A stretch of DNA of 64,000 nt from Calothrix sp. PCC 6303 (GTDB taxonomy: Bacteria; Cyanobacteriota; Cyanobacteriia; Cyanobacteriales; Nostocaceae), in contig NC_019751.1 of NCBI RefSeq assembly GCF_000317435.1, positions 5,394,001 through 5,458,000 on the forward strand. Direction: 5' to 3'. The position numbers were made by a program, and so were the translations under genes. Shown piece after piece: positions 53,238 to 61,902 of the stretch. The notes beneath the pieces are model-generated. The model worked only from the letters and a program-made list of their open reading frames with translations. It searched no databases and was not told where the DNA came from. Within the stretch, counting starts at the first letter, position 1. The number at the start of each line of letters is the position of its first letter.

Positions 53238-53590
53238 CTGAATGTTGAGCCAATTCTTATTTATCGCTATATATTCAGTAAATATTGATACTGTTTCAGG
53301 GTGCTTGTGAAATCAAGAGTTATTATTTATGACGGCAATTACAATGCCTCAATTGCCACAATCCAGGTATGTTCAAACAGGTTATCACCAGATTGATTTT
53401 TAGCACCTATCAGTTATATTTCGATAATTGTGCTTTATTTCTGGTGTTAATCTTTAAAAACTGACTAAACTAATAAACTAAATTCATATCCGCATCTCCA
53501 TCCAAATTCTTTGCGAATACAACCTGTATAACTAGAATTTTCTCGTCTTTGATCCTAATTTGGAATTTATGGATGTCACTTGAGACTACA
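53238..53590. other. Intergenic region
   Basis: No gene supported. A 24-codon plus-strand frame from about 53329 (MTAITMPQLPQSRYVQTGYH) is open but too short to judge. Confidence 0.4.
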
Positions 53591-54178
53591 TTAAGATTCC
53601 GCAGTTAGTATACCTAACTCTTGAGTTTGCTGGTCATACCATCCATGTAAATTACCAATAGTTCTGATTGCCCACTCGATCATAATTGGTGGTGCTGTGG
53701 AAACTAAAATACTAGGATAAACTGCTGTACCCCATTGGGGATGAACTAAAACGCGGCATTGGTTTTTGATTATTGGATAACCAAGTAAAGCTTTGACTGC
53801 TGCTGTGTCATCATGGGGAATTTGACCTGGGTGGGAAAGTAGTGGATAACCTGTTCGTGGATCGATTAAATCGGTTAAATAACCACAATCGCGCAAATTA
53901 AAAGCCACATCTAATCCAAAGCGCATGAATTTTTCCCGTAACCTCTGTTTTTCATCAGAAATAACGGTAGTATCATGCACCAATTCAAAACGCGATCGCT
54001 GTAACACCACAACCACTAACATGTTAGGTTGATTTCTCCAATCAGGTAGTATACGCTCACGATGAGCGCAAAGATATTCACTTGGAGAAGAAATCCCAAT
54101 CTCAACTGCTTGACTCTCATCACCAACCAGTGTGAAAAGGTGACTTTGTTTAAAAGCTGAAAGGTTGAAATAGTTCAC
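53591..54178 (-). CDS. MMADHC-like protein
   Basis: A 195-residue protein resembling MMADHC (methylmalonic aciduria and homocystinuria type D), which in animals directs cobalamin to its enzymes. Segments HRERILPDWRNQPNMLVVVVLQ, DVAFNLRDCGYLTDLIDPRTG and YPLLSHPGQIPHDDTAAVKALLGYP are those I recognise from cyanobacterial members. There is no metal motif and no signal peptide. Cyanobacteria make pseudocobalamin, so a cofactor-handling role is possible, but it is inference. No cobalamin gene is adjacent. Confidence 0.65.
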   Translation of the reverse strand: MNYFNLSAFKQSHLFTLVGDESQAVEIGISSPSEYLCAHRERILPDWRNQPNMLVVVVLQRSRFELVHDTTVISDEKQRLREKFMRFGLDVAFNLRDCGYLTDLIDPRTGYPLLSHPGQIPHDDTAAVKALLGYPIIKNQCRVLVHPQWGTAVYPSILVSTAPPIMIEWAIRTIGNLHGWYDQQTQELGILTAES

Positions 54179-54613
54179 TTACTTGATAATGTTTTGAGAT
54201 TGTTTTTAAATTATCCTGACACATAAATAATAACCCTTTTAGTTTTCTAAAAATCATCCATTTGAACCAAAATAACTACTCAACAAACAAAAATATCCTG
54301 TGATAATAAATTTTTAATATTTTCTTAATATTTTTTCATTCAACTCCAACAGTAAAAGACTGTAAATAAATCAAAATAGTCCATTATGATTTTGCCTATC
54401 TCTGGTGTCATGGTTTCTGCTGTGCTTTGTATTAAACCCACCATTGTCGAGACGTAGCAGTGTTACATTTGTTGGACAGGACAGTTCATCTGGGATTTCT
54501 GTAGATTGATAAATTTTTGATGAAGATGGTTTCATTTTCGGTAACGAACCAGACAAAGCTTGTAGTTGAAAGTTAGGTTAGTTGTTAATTATAAAACCGT
54601 CTTTATCTTAGCT
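54179..54613. other. Divergent intergenic region
   Basis: A 435-bp gap. A minus-strand frame (54371-54556, 61 codons, MSGSLPKMKPSSSKIYQSTE) is open, but it has no ribosome-binding site or family signal that I can see. I do not call it a gene. Promoters of the MMADHC-like and ABC genes must lie here. Confidence 0.4.
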
Positions 54614-55564
54614 ATGGTACAAGAATTAGCGATTCGCACCTCAGGATTAACTAAGCAATTTGATAAACATATCGCTGTTCATGAAATTGACTTAGAAATC
54701 CAAGGTGGAGAAGTTTATGGTTTGATTGGTCCCAATGGTGCAGGGAAAACAACCTTAATTAGGATGTTAGCAACTGCTGAAGAACCAAGCTGTGGTGAAA
54801 TCTACATCAATGGTGATCGGTTATTACGTGACAAAAGTAATCCGACTCTGAAGCGTCGTCTTGGGTATCTACCAGATGACTATCCCCTATATCCAGAATT
54901 GACAGTTTGGGATTACCTTGATTATTTTGCTCGATTATATAAATTACGAGAACCTCGACGTACTCAACGTTTACAGGAAGTTTTGGAACTGATTCAACTG
55001 GAAAATAAGCGTCATAGCCTAATTTCCACATTATCACGGGGGATGAAACAACGGCTGTGTTTAGCCAGAACCATCATCCATGAACCAATTGTATTGCTGT
55101 TGGATGAACCAGTTTCTGGACTCGATCCTATTGCCAGAATGCAGTTTCGGGAAATCATCAAAGCACTGCAAGAAGCGGGGATGACTATTTTAATTTCTTC
55201 CCATGTTTTGAGCGATTTAGCAGAACTTTGTACTTCTGTGGGAATCATGGAATTAGGGTTCTTAGTAGAAAGTGCATCTTTGCAAAACCTTTATCAACGA
55301 CTTTCGAGGCAACAAATTGAGATTACTACCCTTGGTAAAATCGATACCTTGGTGGGGGAACTCAAAAATAACCTCTTAGTCAAAGATTGGGAGTTAATGC
55401 CAACAAAAGATCGTGTCAGGGTGAATTTTTCTGGTCAACAATCAGATTGCGCTGATTTGTTACGGAGTTTGATTGATGCAGGTGTTTCTGTGACTAATTT
55501 TCACTGCACTCAAGAAGATTTAGAAACAATTTTCCTGAATTTAGGACATAAACAAGCTTCCTAA
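54614..55564 (+). CDS. ABC transporter ATP-binding protein
   Basis: A 316-residue ATPase. Walker A is IGPNGAGKTTLIRM (about 38-51), the Q loop region GYLPDDYPLYPELTVWDYL, the signature LSRGMKQRLCLAR, Walker B IVLLLDEPVSGLDP, and the switch histidine ILISSHVL. The C-terminal extension (about 220-316) is the regulatory tail usual for exporters of the CcmA/NatA type. The ATG at 54614 (MVQELAIRT) is preferred over the one 16 codons upstream. The permease gene follows 62 bp later. Confidence 0.92.
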   Translation: MVQELAIRTSGLTKQFDKHIAVHEIDLEIQGGEVYGLIGPNGAGKTTLIRMLATAEEPSCGEIYINGDRLLRDKSNPTLKRRLGYLPDDYPLYPELTVWDYLDYFARLYKLREPRRTQRLQEVLELIQLENKRHSLISTLSRGMKQRLCLARTIIHEPIVLLLDEPVSGLDPIARMQFREIIKALQEAGMTILISSHVLSDLAELCTSVGIMELGFLVESASLQNLYQRLSRQQIEITTLGKIDTLVGELKNNLLVKDWELMPTKDRVRVNFSGQQSDCADLLRSLIDAGVSVTNFHCTQEDLETIFLNLGHKQAS

Positions 55565-55626
55565 AAAATTAAACTTAGTAGTAAATTATGGAAATTATTA
55601 ACCTTTATTCGGAGTAAAATCAAGAA

Positions 55627-57612
55627 ATGCTCAATATCCTGGATAAAATCGGAGATTGGAATCCGCAGTTAATGCGAGAACTCAAGGGAAGAGTCAAATT
55701 ATTTCCAGTATTAATTACTACTGGAATATCTTTTTTACTACAAGGAATACTTTTTCTACTTCAAATTACATCTCTTCCTGGTGAGAAGTATTCTGTTGGT
55801 GATAAATATTGCAAACTAGGAGAAGGGTATAGAAATGAAAGAAGACTTTTAGAGAACGCTGCAACAACAATTCAAAATGAAATTTACAAATATAGCAGCA
55901 AAATTAACTATGATGCAGAAAAACTCAATTTAGCTAAAGAACAACTAAAAATTAATAAACTAGGTCAAGATAAAATTAATAATATTTTATCTAGTAATAA
56001 TGTCTTCTGTCCTCAAAGCCAAATAGACTACACAGGTTGGTGGACTGAGCATAACAAATATATGTTTTTGGCTTTAACTGGTACCTTTGTTTTTGTTCTA
56101 TTAATTGCTGGGACATACCTTTTAATTAATAATCTCACGCAGGAAGAAAGAAAAGGAACTCTAAATTTTATCCGTCTCAGTCCTCAATCTGAGTCTAGTA
56201 TATTACTGGGAAAAATGTTGGGTATTCCAATTTTAATCTACATTTTAGTTGGGACGGCAATTCCATTTCATGCATTTGTGGGATTATCTCTCGGTTTTAA
56301 TCTTATCCAGATTTCCCTATTTTATTTAATGTTAGGAGCTTGTTGCTTCTTTTTCTACAGTGGAGCGCTTTTATTTGCTTTAGTTAGCCAATTTTATAGA
56401 GGGTTGCAGCCGTGGTTGGGTAGCGGTGCAGTGATGTTTTTCTTATATATAATATCTGCGACTTTTGGGACAGGTTTTCCTCTAAATCATGCTGCGGTTT
56501 GGATCAAAATACTTGTACCATGGGATTCGATTATTTATCTTTTCCCGAATCTATCTTCATTCAATTCTGTAAATTATAGTTATAGTGGGTTGATGGATTC
56601 GTCCAATTCAATGTTAACTGAATTGCAGAAACTACAGTTTTTCTTCATCCCAGTAGGTTCCACTTTATTTGGTTTCATTGCGATTAGTTTGGCGAATTTT
56701 GGCTTTTGGAGTTATTGGATTTGGCAAGGTTTACTACGTCGTTTCCGAAATCCTAATGCAACTGTAATTAGTAAAGTTCAAAGTTACTGGTTAGTGGCTT
56801 CATTCCAAGTAATATTGTGGGGATTTACACTTCAGCATTCAATTAATTCCTACTACCCTCATACTGAGTACAGTTATAAAAAAGTAACTGGCTTTTCTGG
56901 ATTTTTTGATTTAAATCAGCAGATTATACCGAATTTGTTTGTGATTCTTTTCTTCAACATTGTGCTACTGACAGGATTAACTATCATTTTGTCCCCACAG
57001 CGTCAAACGGTTCAAGATTGGGCAAGATATCACACTGTCAGTTCTAGTAGTCGTCAAGGTTGGTGGAAAAATTCAAAATTGCGGGATTTATTGTTGACTG
57101 ATAAGAGTATTTCCGTGGGTGCGATCGCACTGAACCTAGGAATCACATTAGCACCAGCTGTAGTGTGGCTACTCATATCCCCAAGCTTAAACATCCACCA
57201 AACCGATTCGCTAGATGTCATCATCAATGAAATTGGTAGATTCAAGTCAATTTTAGCCATCGGTATGTTTGTAGCAATAGCGATGATTTATGTCACCATT
57301 TTCCAGCGAATGCTCATGCTAAAAACTGCTAAACGCTACTTTTGGGCAGTTGGTACTATTACTGCTTTGGCGTTTATTCCCCCAATCATGCTGTGTACAT
57401 CAGCTATAGATCCCACCAAATACCCACTCCACTGGTTGATTTCCACATTTCCTTGGGCAGGTGTGTATCATTCGTCAACGCCAGAAATTATGGTGGTTTT
57501 ATTAGCTCAAATTGGAGTTTTAATCTTTTTGTTCACACGTCTGACAAATCAAGTTCGTTTAGCTGGAGAATCTAGTACCCAAGCTTTGTTGAAAAATAAG
57601 ACAAAGGTTTAG
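55627..57612 (+). CDS. ABC transporter permease (ABC-2 type)
   Basis: A 661-residue membrane protein with about 12 hydrophobic segments. The N-terminal WNPQLMRELKGRVKLFPVLI precedes the first span and is typical of cyanobacterial ABC-2 permeases. A large loop between the first two spans (about 55-135) is rich in N, K and E. The TQEERKGTLNFIRLSPQSESSILLGKMLG segment is the coupling region. The second half repeats the pattern (ARYHTVSSSSRQGWWKNSKLRDLLLTDKS), so it may be a fused double permease. It works with the ATPase before it; substrate unknown. Confidence 0.85.
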   Translation: MLNILDKIGDWNPQLMRELKGRVKLFPVLITTGISFLLQGILFLLQITSLPGEKYSVGDKYCKLGEGYRNERRLLENAATTIQNEIYKYSSKINYDAEKLNLAKEQLKINKLGQDKINNILSSNNVFCPQSQIDYTGWWTEHNKYMFLALTGTFVFVLLIAGTYLLINNLTQEERKGTLNFIRLSPQSESSILLGKMLGIPILIYILVGTAIPFHAFVGLSLGFNLIQISLFYLMLGACCFFFYSGALLFALVSQFYRGLQPWLGSGAVMFFLYIISATFGTGFPLNHAAVWIKILVPWDSIIYLFPNLSSFNSVNYSYSGLMDSSNSMLTELQKLQFFFIPVGSTLFGFIAISLANFGFWSYWIWQGLLRRFRNPNATVISKVQSYWLVASFQVILWGFTLQHSINSYYPHTEYSYKKVTGFSGFFDLNQQIIPNLFVILFFNIVLLTGLTIILSPQRQTVQDWARYHTVSSSSRQGWWKNSKLRDLLLTDKSISVGAIALNLGITLAPAVVWLLISPSLNIHQTDSLDVIINEIGRFKSILAIGMFVAIAMIYVTIFQRMLMLKTAKRYFWAVGTITALAFIPPIMLCTSAIDPTKYPLHWLISTFPWAGVYHSSTPEIMVVLLAQIGVLIFLFTRLTNQVRLAGESSTQALLKNKTKV

Positions 57613-57631
57613 AAAAAAATCTTGAGGGGCT

Positions 57632-57669
57632 GTAAATTCAGAATTCTGCATCCAGAATTCTGAATTTAC
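57632..57669. terminator. Bidirectional terminator, 17-bp stem
   Basis: GTAAATTCAGAATTCTG and CAGAATTCTGAATTTAC pair perfectly around CATC between the permease and the convergent gene ending at 57676. Confidence 0.75.
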
Positions 57670-57675
57670 ACATCT

Positions 57676-58557
57676 TCACTTCAACAGTTTCCTCACCAAT
57701 TCTGGAATTTGGGAAGGACGTTGAGCGACGGGAATTTTGGCTTCTGCAAAAGCCTTAAGTTTACTTTTAGCACTACCAAAGTCGGGATCGCGTCCGATAA
57801 CAGCAGCGAGAGTTCCAGTTTGTCGCCAATGCTTTTCAGGTGGTGCTTGTGTCCCGGCAATATAAGCAACTACGGGTTTCTCGATTACCTCGGCAATATA
57901 GCGCGCTGCTGCTTCTTCGCTACCTCCTCCAGGTTGCCCTACCAAAACAATTAATTCTGTGGTTTCGTCTTCGTCCAAAATTTGCAACCACTGAAGAAAC
58001 GAAGAGCCAACAATAGCGTCACTACCAATACTGACGCTCATTGATTGCCCTAAGCCTGATTGGGTTAACTCCCTAGCAATTTCGTAGATTAGGGTCGTGC
58101 TACGGCTAATTATACCTATATTTCCAGGTGTATAAAATTCACTTGGTTGAGTACCCAGAAGAATTTTACCGGGGACAATAATACCGGGACTATTGGGACC
58201 AATAATTAGGGTTTCACTGGCTTCGGCTTTGCGAAGTAACTGCACCATATCCAGGGGTGGTACTCCTGGAGAAATGATAATTATTTGGCGAATATCAGAT
58301 GCGATCGCTTCTAGGGCTGCGTCCAATACTTTATAGGGATGTACGCAGATAATTGTAGTATCAATTAATCCAAATTTTCCTACCACCTCTTCAATTAGGT
58401 CAAATACTGGTAGATTATATAGTTCTTCTCCTCCACATCCTGGGTTGATTACAGCGACCAAATTCGTCCCATATACTTGCATTTGGGAAATGTCGGTTGC
58501 TGAGATAAATTCGCTAAAGCCTTGAATGATAACTTTGCTGTTTGGCGTTAAATTCAT
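57676..58557 (-). CDS. Succinyl-CoA synthetase alpha-like protein, catalytic His absent
   Basis: A 293-residue homologue of SucD. The CoA-binding Rossmann part is recognisable (NLVAVINPGCGGEELYNLPVF, IIIISPGVPPLDMVQLL, IGPNSPGIIVPGK), as is the ligase part (GNIGIISRSTTLIYEIARELT, SVSIGSDAIVGSSFLQWLQ). In active enzymes the phospho-histidine lies in GHAGA. Here the aligned segment is EKHWRQTGTLAAVIG, with Q246 at the His position. The protein therefore probably cannot form phospho-histidine. It may have a non-catalytic or altered role. The beta-like gene lies 682 bp upstream on the same strand. Confidence 0.8.
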   Translation of the reverse strand: MNLTPNSKVIIQGFSEFISATDISQMQVYGTNLVAVINPGCGGEELYNLPVFDLIEEVVGKFGLIDTTIICVHPYKVLDAALEAIASDIRQIIIISPGVPPLDMVQLLRKAEASETLIIGPNSPGIIVPGKILLGTQPSEFYTPGNIGIISRSTTLIYEIARELTQSGLGQSMSVSIGSDAIVGSSFLQWLQILDEDETTELIVLVGQPGGGSEEAAARYIAEVIEKPVVAYIAGTQAPPEKHWRQTGTLAAVIGRDPDFGSAKSKLKAFAEAKIPVAQRPSQIPELVRKLLK

Positions 58558-59239
58558 AAAAAAGCATGGTAAACTCGGCTACTTACTACCTAAGATTAGT
58601 GAATAACAGTGACACAATCTTGGGTATCGAAGCCATTTAATTTTGATTGAATATAGGAAAACTTTATTTAGACTCAGAACTGGAAATAAGCTGGTTCAAT
58701 TAAACCTTATACCTAATTCACGGCAGGCAATTAGTTAGCATGAATATAACTATCTCAAAAATCACCCCCCGCAATCTGTGTAATAACTTTGACAGATGTA
58801 TTTAAATAATGGTAATCGATATTTTGAACTAACTGCTGTGAGCATAAGTAGTAAAAAATGCAGAATTCAAGTTGAATAAGTCTTGAATATCTAGTACAGT
58901 TCGACGTAAATAAGGCAACCATTCAAAATAGACAAAAAGCCTATTTTATAAGCTTTATTCCTTCTGCCGACCTGTACTAGCTTCAGAACCTGTGCAAATA
59001 GATTAACTCCCTTGTCTCTTCCTGCTAAAATTACCACGTATCAGTCCAACTTATGAGAATAGTGGGCAAATAACCTTCTCTTAACCTAAAACCTTTGCTA
59101 ATCAAGAGTTTTGAAATTAAAATTTTCGGAAATGCTAACTTCTGTTAATGTATTTAGCGATAGAAGAAGACTTGCGGGTAACTTTGGTCTTCTTTCTTGT
59201 CTGTGATTCCGTGTTGAGATGAATTGCCCAAGGAAGTGT
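58558..59239. other. Intergenic region between the two ligase-like genes
   Basis: No gene seen. It contains another copy of the dispersed motif GCTTTATTCCTTCTGCC (about 58951-58968), preceded by GACAAAAAGC. The spacing is unusual, since sucC and sucD are normally adjacent. Confidence 0.5.
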
Positions 59240-60490
59240 TCACTTGCGTTGGTTCGATTTAGCTAGTCGGATGGCTTCTGCGATCGCGTCATCCAAATTA
59301 TCTACAATTGATATGAATACATCTGTAGTCGGATTTTGCTGGGAAACAAAAGTTGCTAATTCTTGTTTAGCGTCATCGAAGTCAGAACCTGCAAGTCTAA
59401 TTACCAAACGTTGGTGACTTGCTTGTCGTCTGGCTTTACTGCCATTAGTGGATGTATTGTAGATTTGGGAATTATTTTTTTGATACTCAATAAAGCTGGT
59501 GATCACATTTGCGACTTCGTTGACTTGGGGAACGCTTCCTAGGAGATTAATTAGTATCACCTGAATACTCTTATCGTTACCCAGAATCTTCAAAGCTTTT
59601 TCTAAGCGATCGCTAAATTTGGTGGGAGATGCATTTATTGGGGAAGCATGACGTAGATTTAGACATGTACCCGGTTTTCCGCCTGCGTTGGCAATCAGAT
59701 CCATGGTACTCATCACAGAGCCAGCCCCGTTGCCTAGTATACCTACTTTTCCATACCCATCAGTATTTTCATGGTTTCTTAAATTCCCATTATTATCATT
59801 TTTAATCTGACGATTAGCTATTTTTTTGGCTACAAGGGCAATGTCGGGATGACGAGCGATGGATCTTTCGTTGATGGCAACGCTACCGTTAAGTGCCATC
59901 ACTTGCCCACTAGCATTAATTCCTAGAGGATTAATTTCTACCAAATCTAAGTCTTTTTGCAAGAACAAATGATACATTTTTTCGATGACACTACTGACAG
60001 ATTGCATCAGTACACCTTGCAATCCCATTTTTAATGCTAATCTACGGGCATAAAAGGGTGAAAACTCCTGATCTACAACAATATGCTGCATCTTTTCCCC
60101 CACTAATTCCCAATCATCAATATCTCCTTCAGGACAACCAAGCAGAATTGGACGACACATTGCAGTATCTAGGACGACTGCTAAGTATATTTCCATCTCC
60201 GCATTGTACTTAGTTTCTGCCAAAACAACTTCTGGCAATTCCCCAACAATCGATAAATTAAAGATGTTCTGTGCAGATGCGATCGCGTCAATGGTGGTGT
60301 CTGCAAATCTGACTCCGCCCGATTTTAACCTACCGCCCCCATAAACTTGAGATTTTAGAACTATGGGGAAAGGAATTTTTAAGCGCTTTAAATCTGTTGG
60401 ATGATCAATTCGTTGAGACGGTAATACTGGGATACCAATATCACCAAACCATTCTTTAACTTGATACTCTAATAAGTCCATTTGATACAC
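59240..60490 (-). CDS. Succinyl-CoA synthetase beta-like protein
   Basis: A 416-residue ATP-grasp protein of the SucC family. The N-terminal DLLEYQVKEWFGDIGIPV and VLKSQVYGGGRLKSGGV are the nucleotide-binding start. VEINPLGIN is the Mg-binding E/N segment. The next metal region, normally ALDAKINxDDNAL, reads ALNGSVAINERSIARHPD, so the aspartate is missing. The C-terminal ligase part keeps GNGAGSVMSTMDLIANAGGKP, but the glycine-rich loop after it is LRHASP. It is divergent at the same kind of functional positions as the alpha-like partner, so the two have probably drifted together. Confidence 0.8.
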   Translation of the reverse strand: MYQMDLLEYQVKEWFGDIGIPVLPSQRIDHPTDLKRLKIPFPIVLKSQVYGGGRLKSGGVRFADTTIDAIASAQNIFNLSIVGELPEVVLAETKYNAEMEIYLAVVLDTAMCRPILLGCPEGDIDDWELVGEKMQHIVVDQEFSPFYARRLALKMGLQGVLMQSVSSVIEKMYHLFLQKDLDLVEINPLGINASGQVMALNGSVAINERSIARHPDIALVAKKIANRQIKNDNNGNLRNHENTDGYGKVGILGNGAGSVMSTMDLIANAGGKPGTCLNLRHASPINASPTKFSDRLEKALKILGNDKSIQVILINLLGSVPQVNEVANVITSFIEYQKNNSQIYNTSTNGSKARRQASHQRLVIRLAGSDFDDAKQELATFVSQQNPTTDVFISIVDNLDDAIAEAIRLAKSNQRK

Positions 60491-60956
60491 ACCTAGTGAT
60501 TGTTCTTTGATACTTTCATTCTTCTAATGTTAGGTTCACAGCTTTTGCTATATTCCAAAATCACAGAAGCTCTACTTGGTTCGTTTATAAATAATTACTT
60601 TGACTAATATTAATTCTATCTAATTCCGGTAATTGGGTAAATTCAATGTATGAATTCTCAAAATTATGTCCTAAATTTGTAGCATAAAAATCAATTTAGC
60701 TGTTAAAAGGTAATTATACTAACATTAAATTTAGCTTCAATCTGATAGTTCTCAATCTCAATCTTTTAACTAGATATCTAAATAAACTAAGTATTTTTCA
60801 CCTGCAAGCCCAATAAAAAATTACTACTACTTCATAAGTAGCCATCATGAACTGACGTACACCAGAACGGATGAAAATAGAAGGTGAATGTATCTATTTT
60901 GAGAGCCATTGAACTTTTATTTTCAAGTCAGATGGGTGTTGAGAAAGTAGGTAATT

Positions 60957-61042
60957 GGCAGTTGGGGTAAGCGCAAATATTTGGGGTGGCTGTTCCTCCT
61001 GTTAGGGTTTGTGAGAAGGCTTTTAGTCAAATTTACGGTTCC
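60957..61042 (+). repeat. Intergenic repeat, copy 2, uninterrupted
   Basis: GGTAAGCGCAAATATTTGGG, then GTGGCTGT and CCTCCTGTTAGGGTTTGTGA, match the two flanks of the insert at 34513-34605 with few differences. It represents the empty-site form. Confidence 0.75.
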
Positions 61043-61075
61043 TTACGTAGTACTCTGCAAGAAGCCGCACTTACA

Positions 61076-61094
61076 GAAGTCACTCCGTGCCTAC
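61076..61094 (-). repeat. Dispersed repeat shared with menF
   Basis: Exact inverted copy of GTAGGCACGGAGTGACTTC found inside menF at 3118-3136. Confidence 0.85.
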
Positions 61095-61667
61095 CGCGTC
61101 TATGTTTTATTTATGCCTACCTAGTTGTCTAGTTTTGTTCTACTCCTGCAATCATTTCCCATCTATATCCCCATGATGAAGCTTTTACTCACTCAGTAAA
61201 AATGCTAGCCTATATGAATACATATTTCGTCTACCAGTAGGGTTATTACTTAATTATTTCGAGATTATTATTGTTATTTGATTGAGTAATTCTTTTTTCA
61301 ATTGTAAAATATCTCTCAATCAAGTAATTTTTCGCCCATTTCATAATTTGACTAACTTTAAACTAATTAGAATAACAATTATATACGAAGAGGGATAATT
61401 TTTTTTGCGTAAATTTTCGTATATTTAGTTTTATCCAACTTCAGCAATTTAGTTTTACTTGTGTACGAATACAAAAAAATATAAAAATATTTCAGTATTG
61501 TATTTGTTTATATTAGTTATAATCTGCTAAAAAAATATGGTTTGTATTTTGATAACTGAGGCTGTTTATTTTTTATAAATGAATTAATAATTTCTAGATT
61601 TAGAAAATCTTTTTTAATAATATTCTGATGTTTAAAAACTAAAAATCATGAACTTTGAATTTTTAGC

Positions 61668-61803
61668 TTTTCACGACACAGCAAAAGCTGAAACTGCTGC
61701 CTCTACCTAATGCCGATGAGATCAAAGCACGTTTGTATTTCCTTTTGGGAAAGCATATTAAGCTGTGCTATAAACAACTAAAAACAGGCTTACAGCAGGA
61801 ATA
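61668..61803 (+). pseudogene. Possible gene remnant
   Basis: An open stretch between TAG and TAA reads LFTTQQKLKLLPLPNADEIK then ARLYFLLGKHIKLCYKQLKT and ends GLQQE. The composition is protein-like, but there is no ATG; TTG and CTG codons occur. It could be the tail of a decayed gene. Confidence 0.3.
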
Positions 61804-61902
61804 ATCTGCTTTGTCAAACCTTTTAATAGACCAACTAAACTGTATATTTTACTCCCCGATTTAATCTATAAACAAAACAATCAAAATTACGAGTATGGTG
61901 TG

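Larger units (their letters stand above)
60491..61902. other. Long intergenic region
   Basis: About 1.4 kb without a clear gene. It holds the uninterrupted copy of the repeat that is split at 34.5 kb (about 60957-61042), the 19-mer shared with menF (61076-61094), an AT-rich zone (61250-61660) and a 45-codon open stretch at about 61668-61803. Confidence 0.55.

Noticed and set aside
54371-54556. 61-codon minus-strand frame before the ABC transporter
   Set aside because: No ribosome-binding site or homology pattern; it lies in a divergent promoter region.
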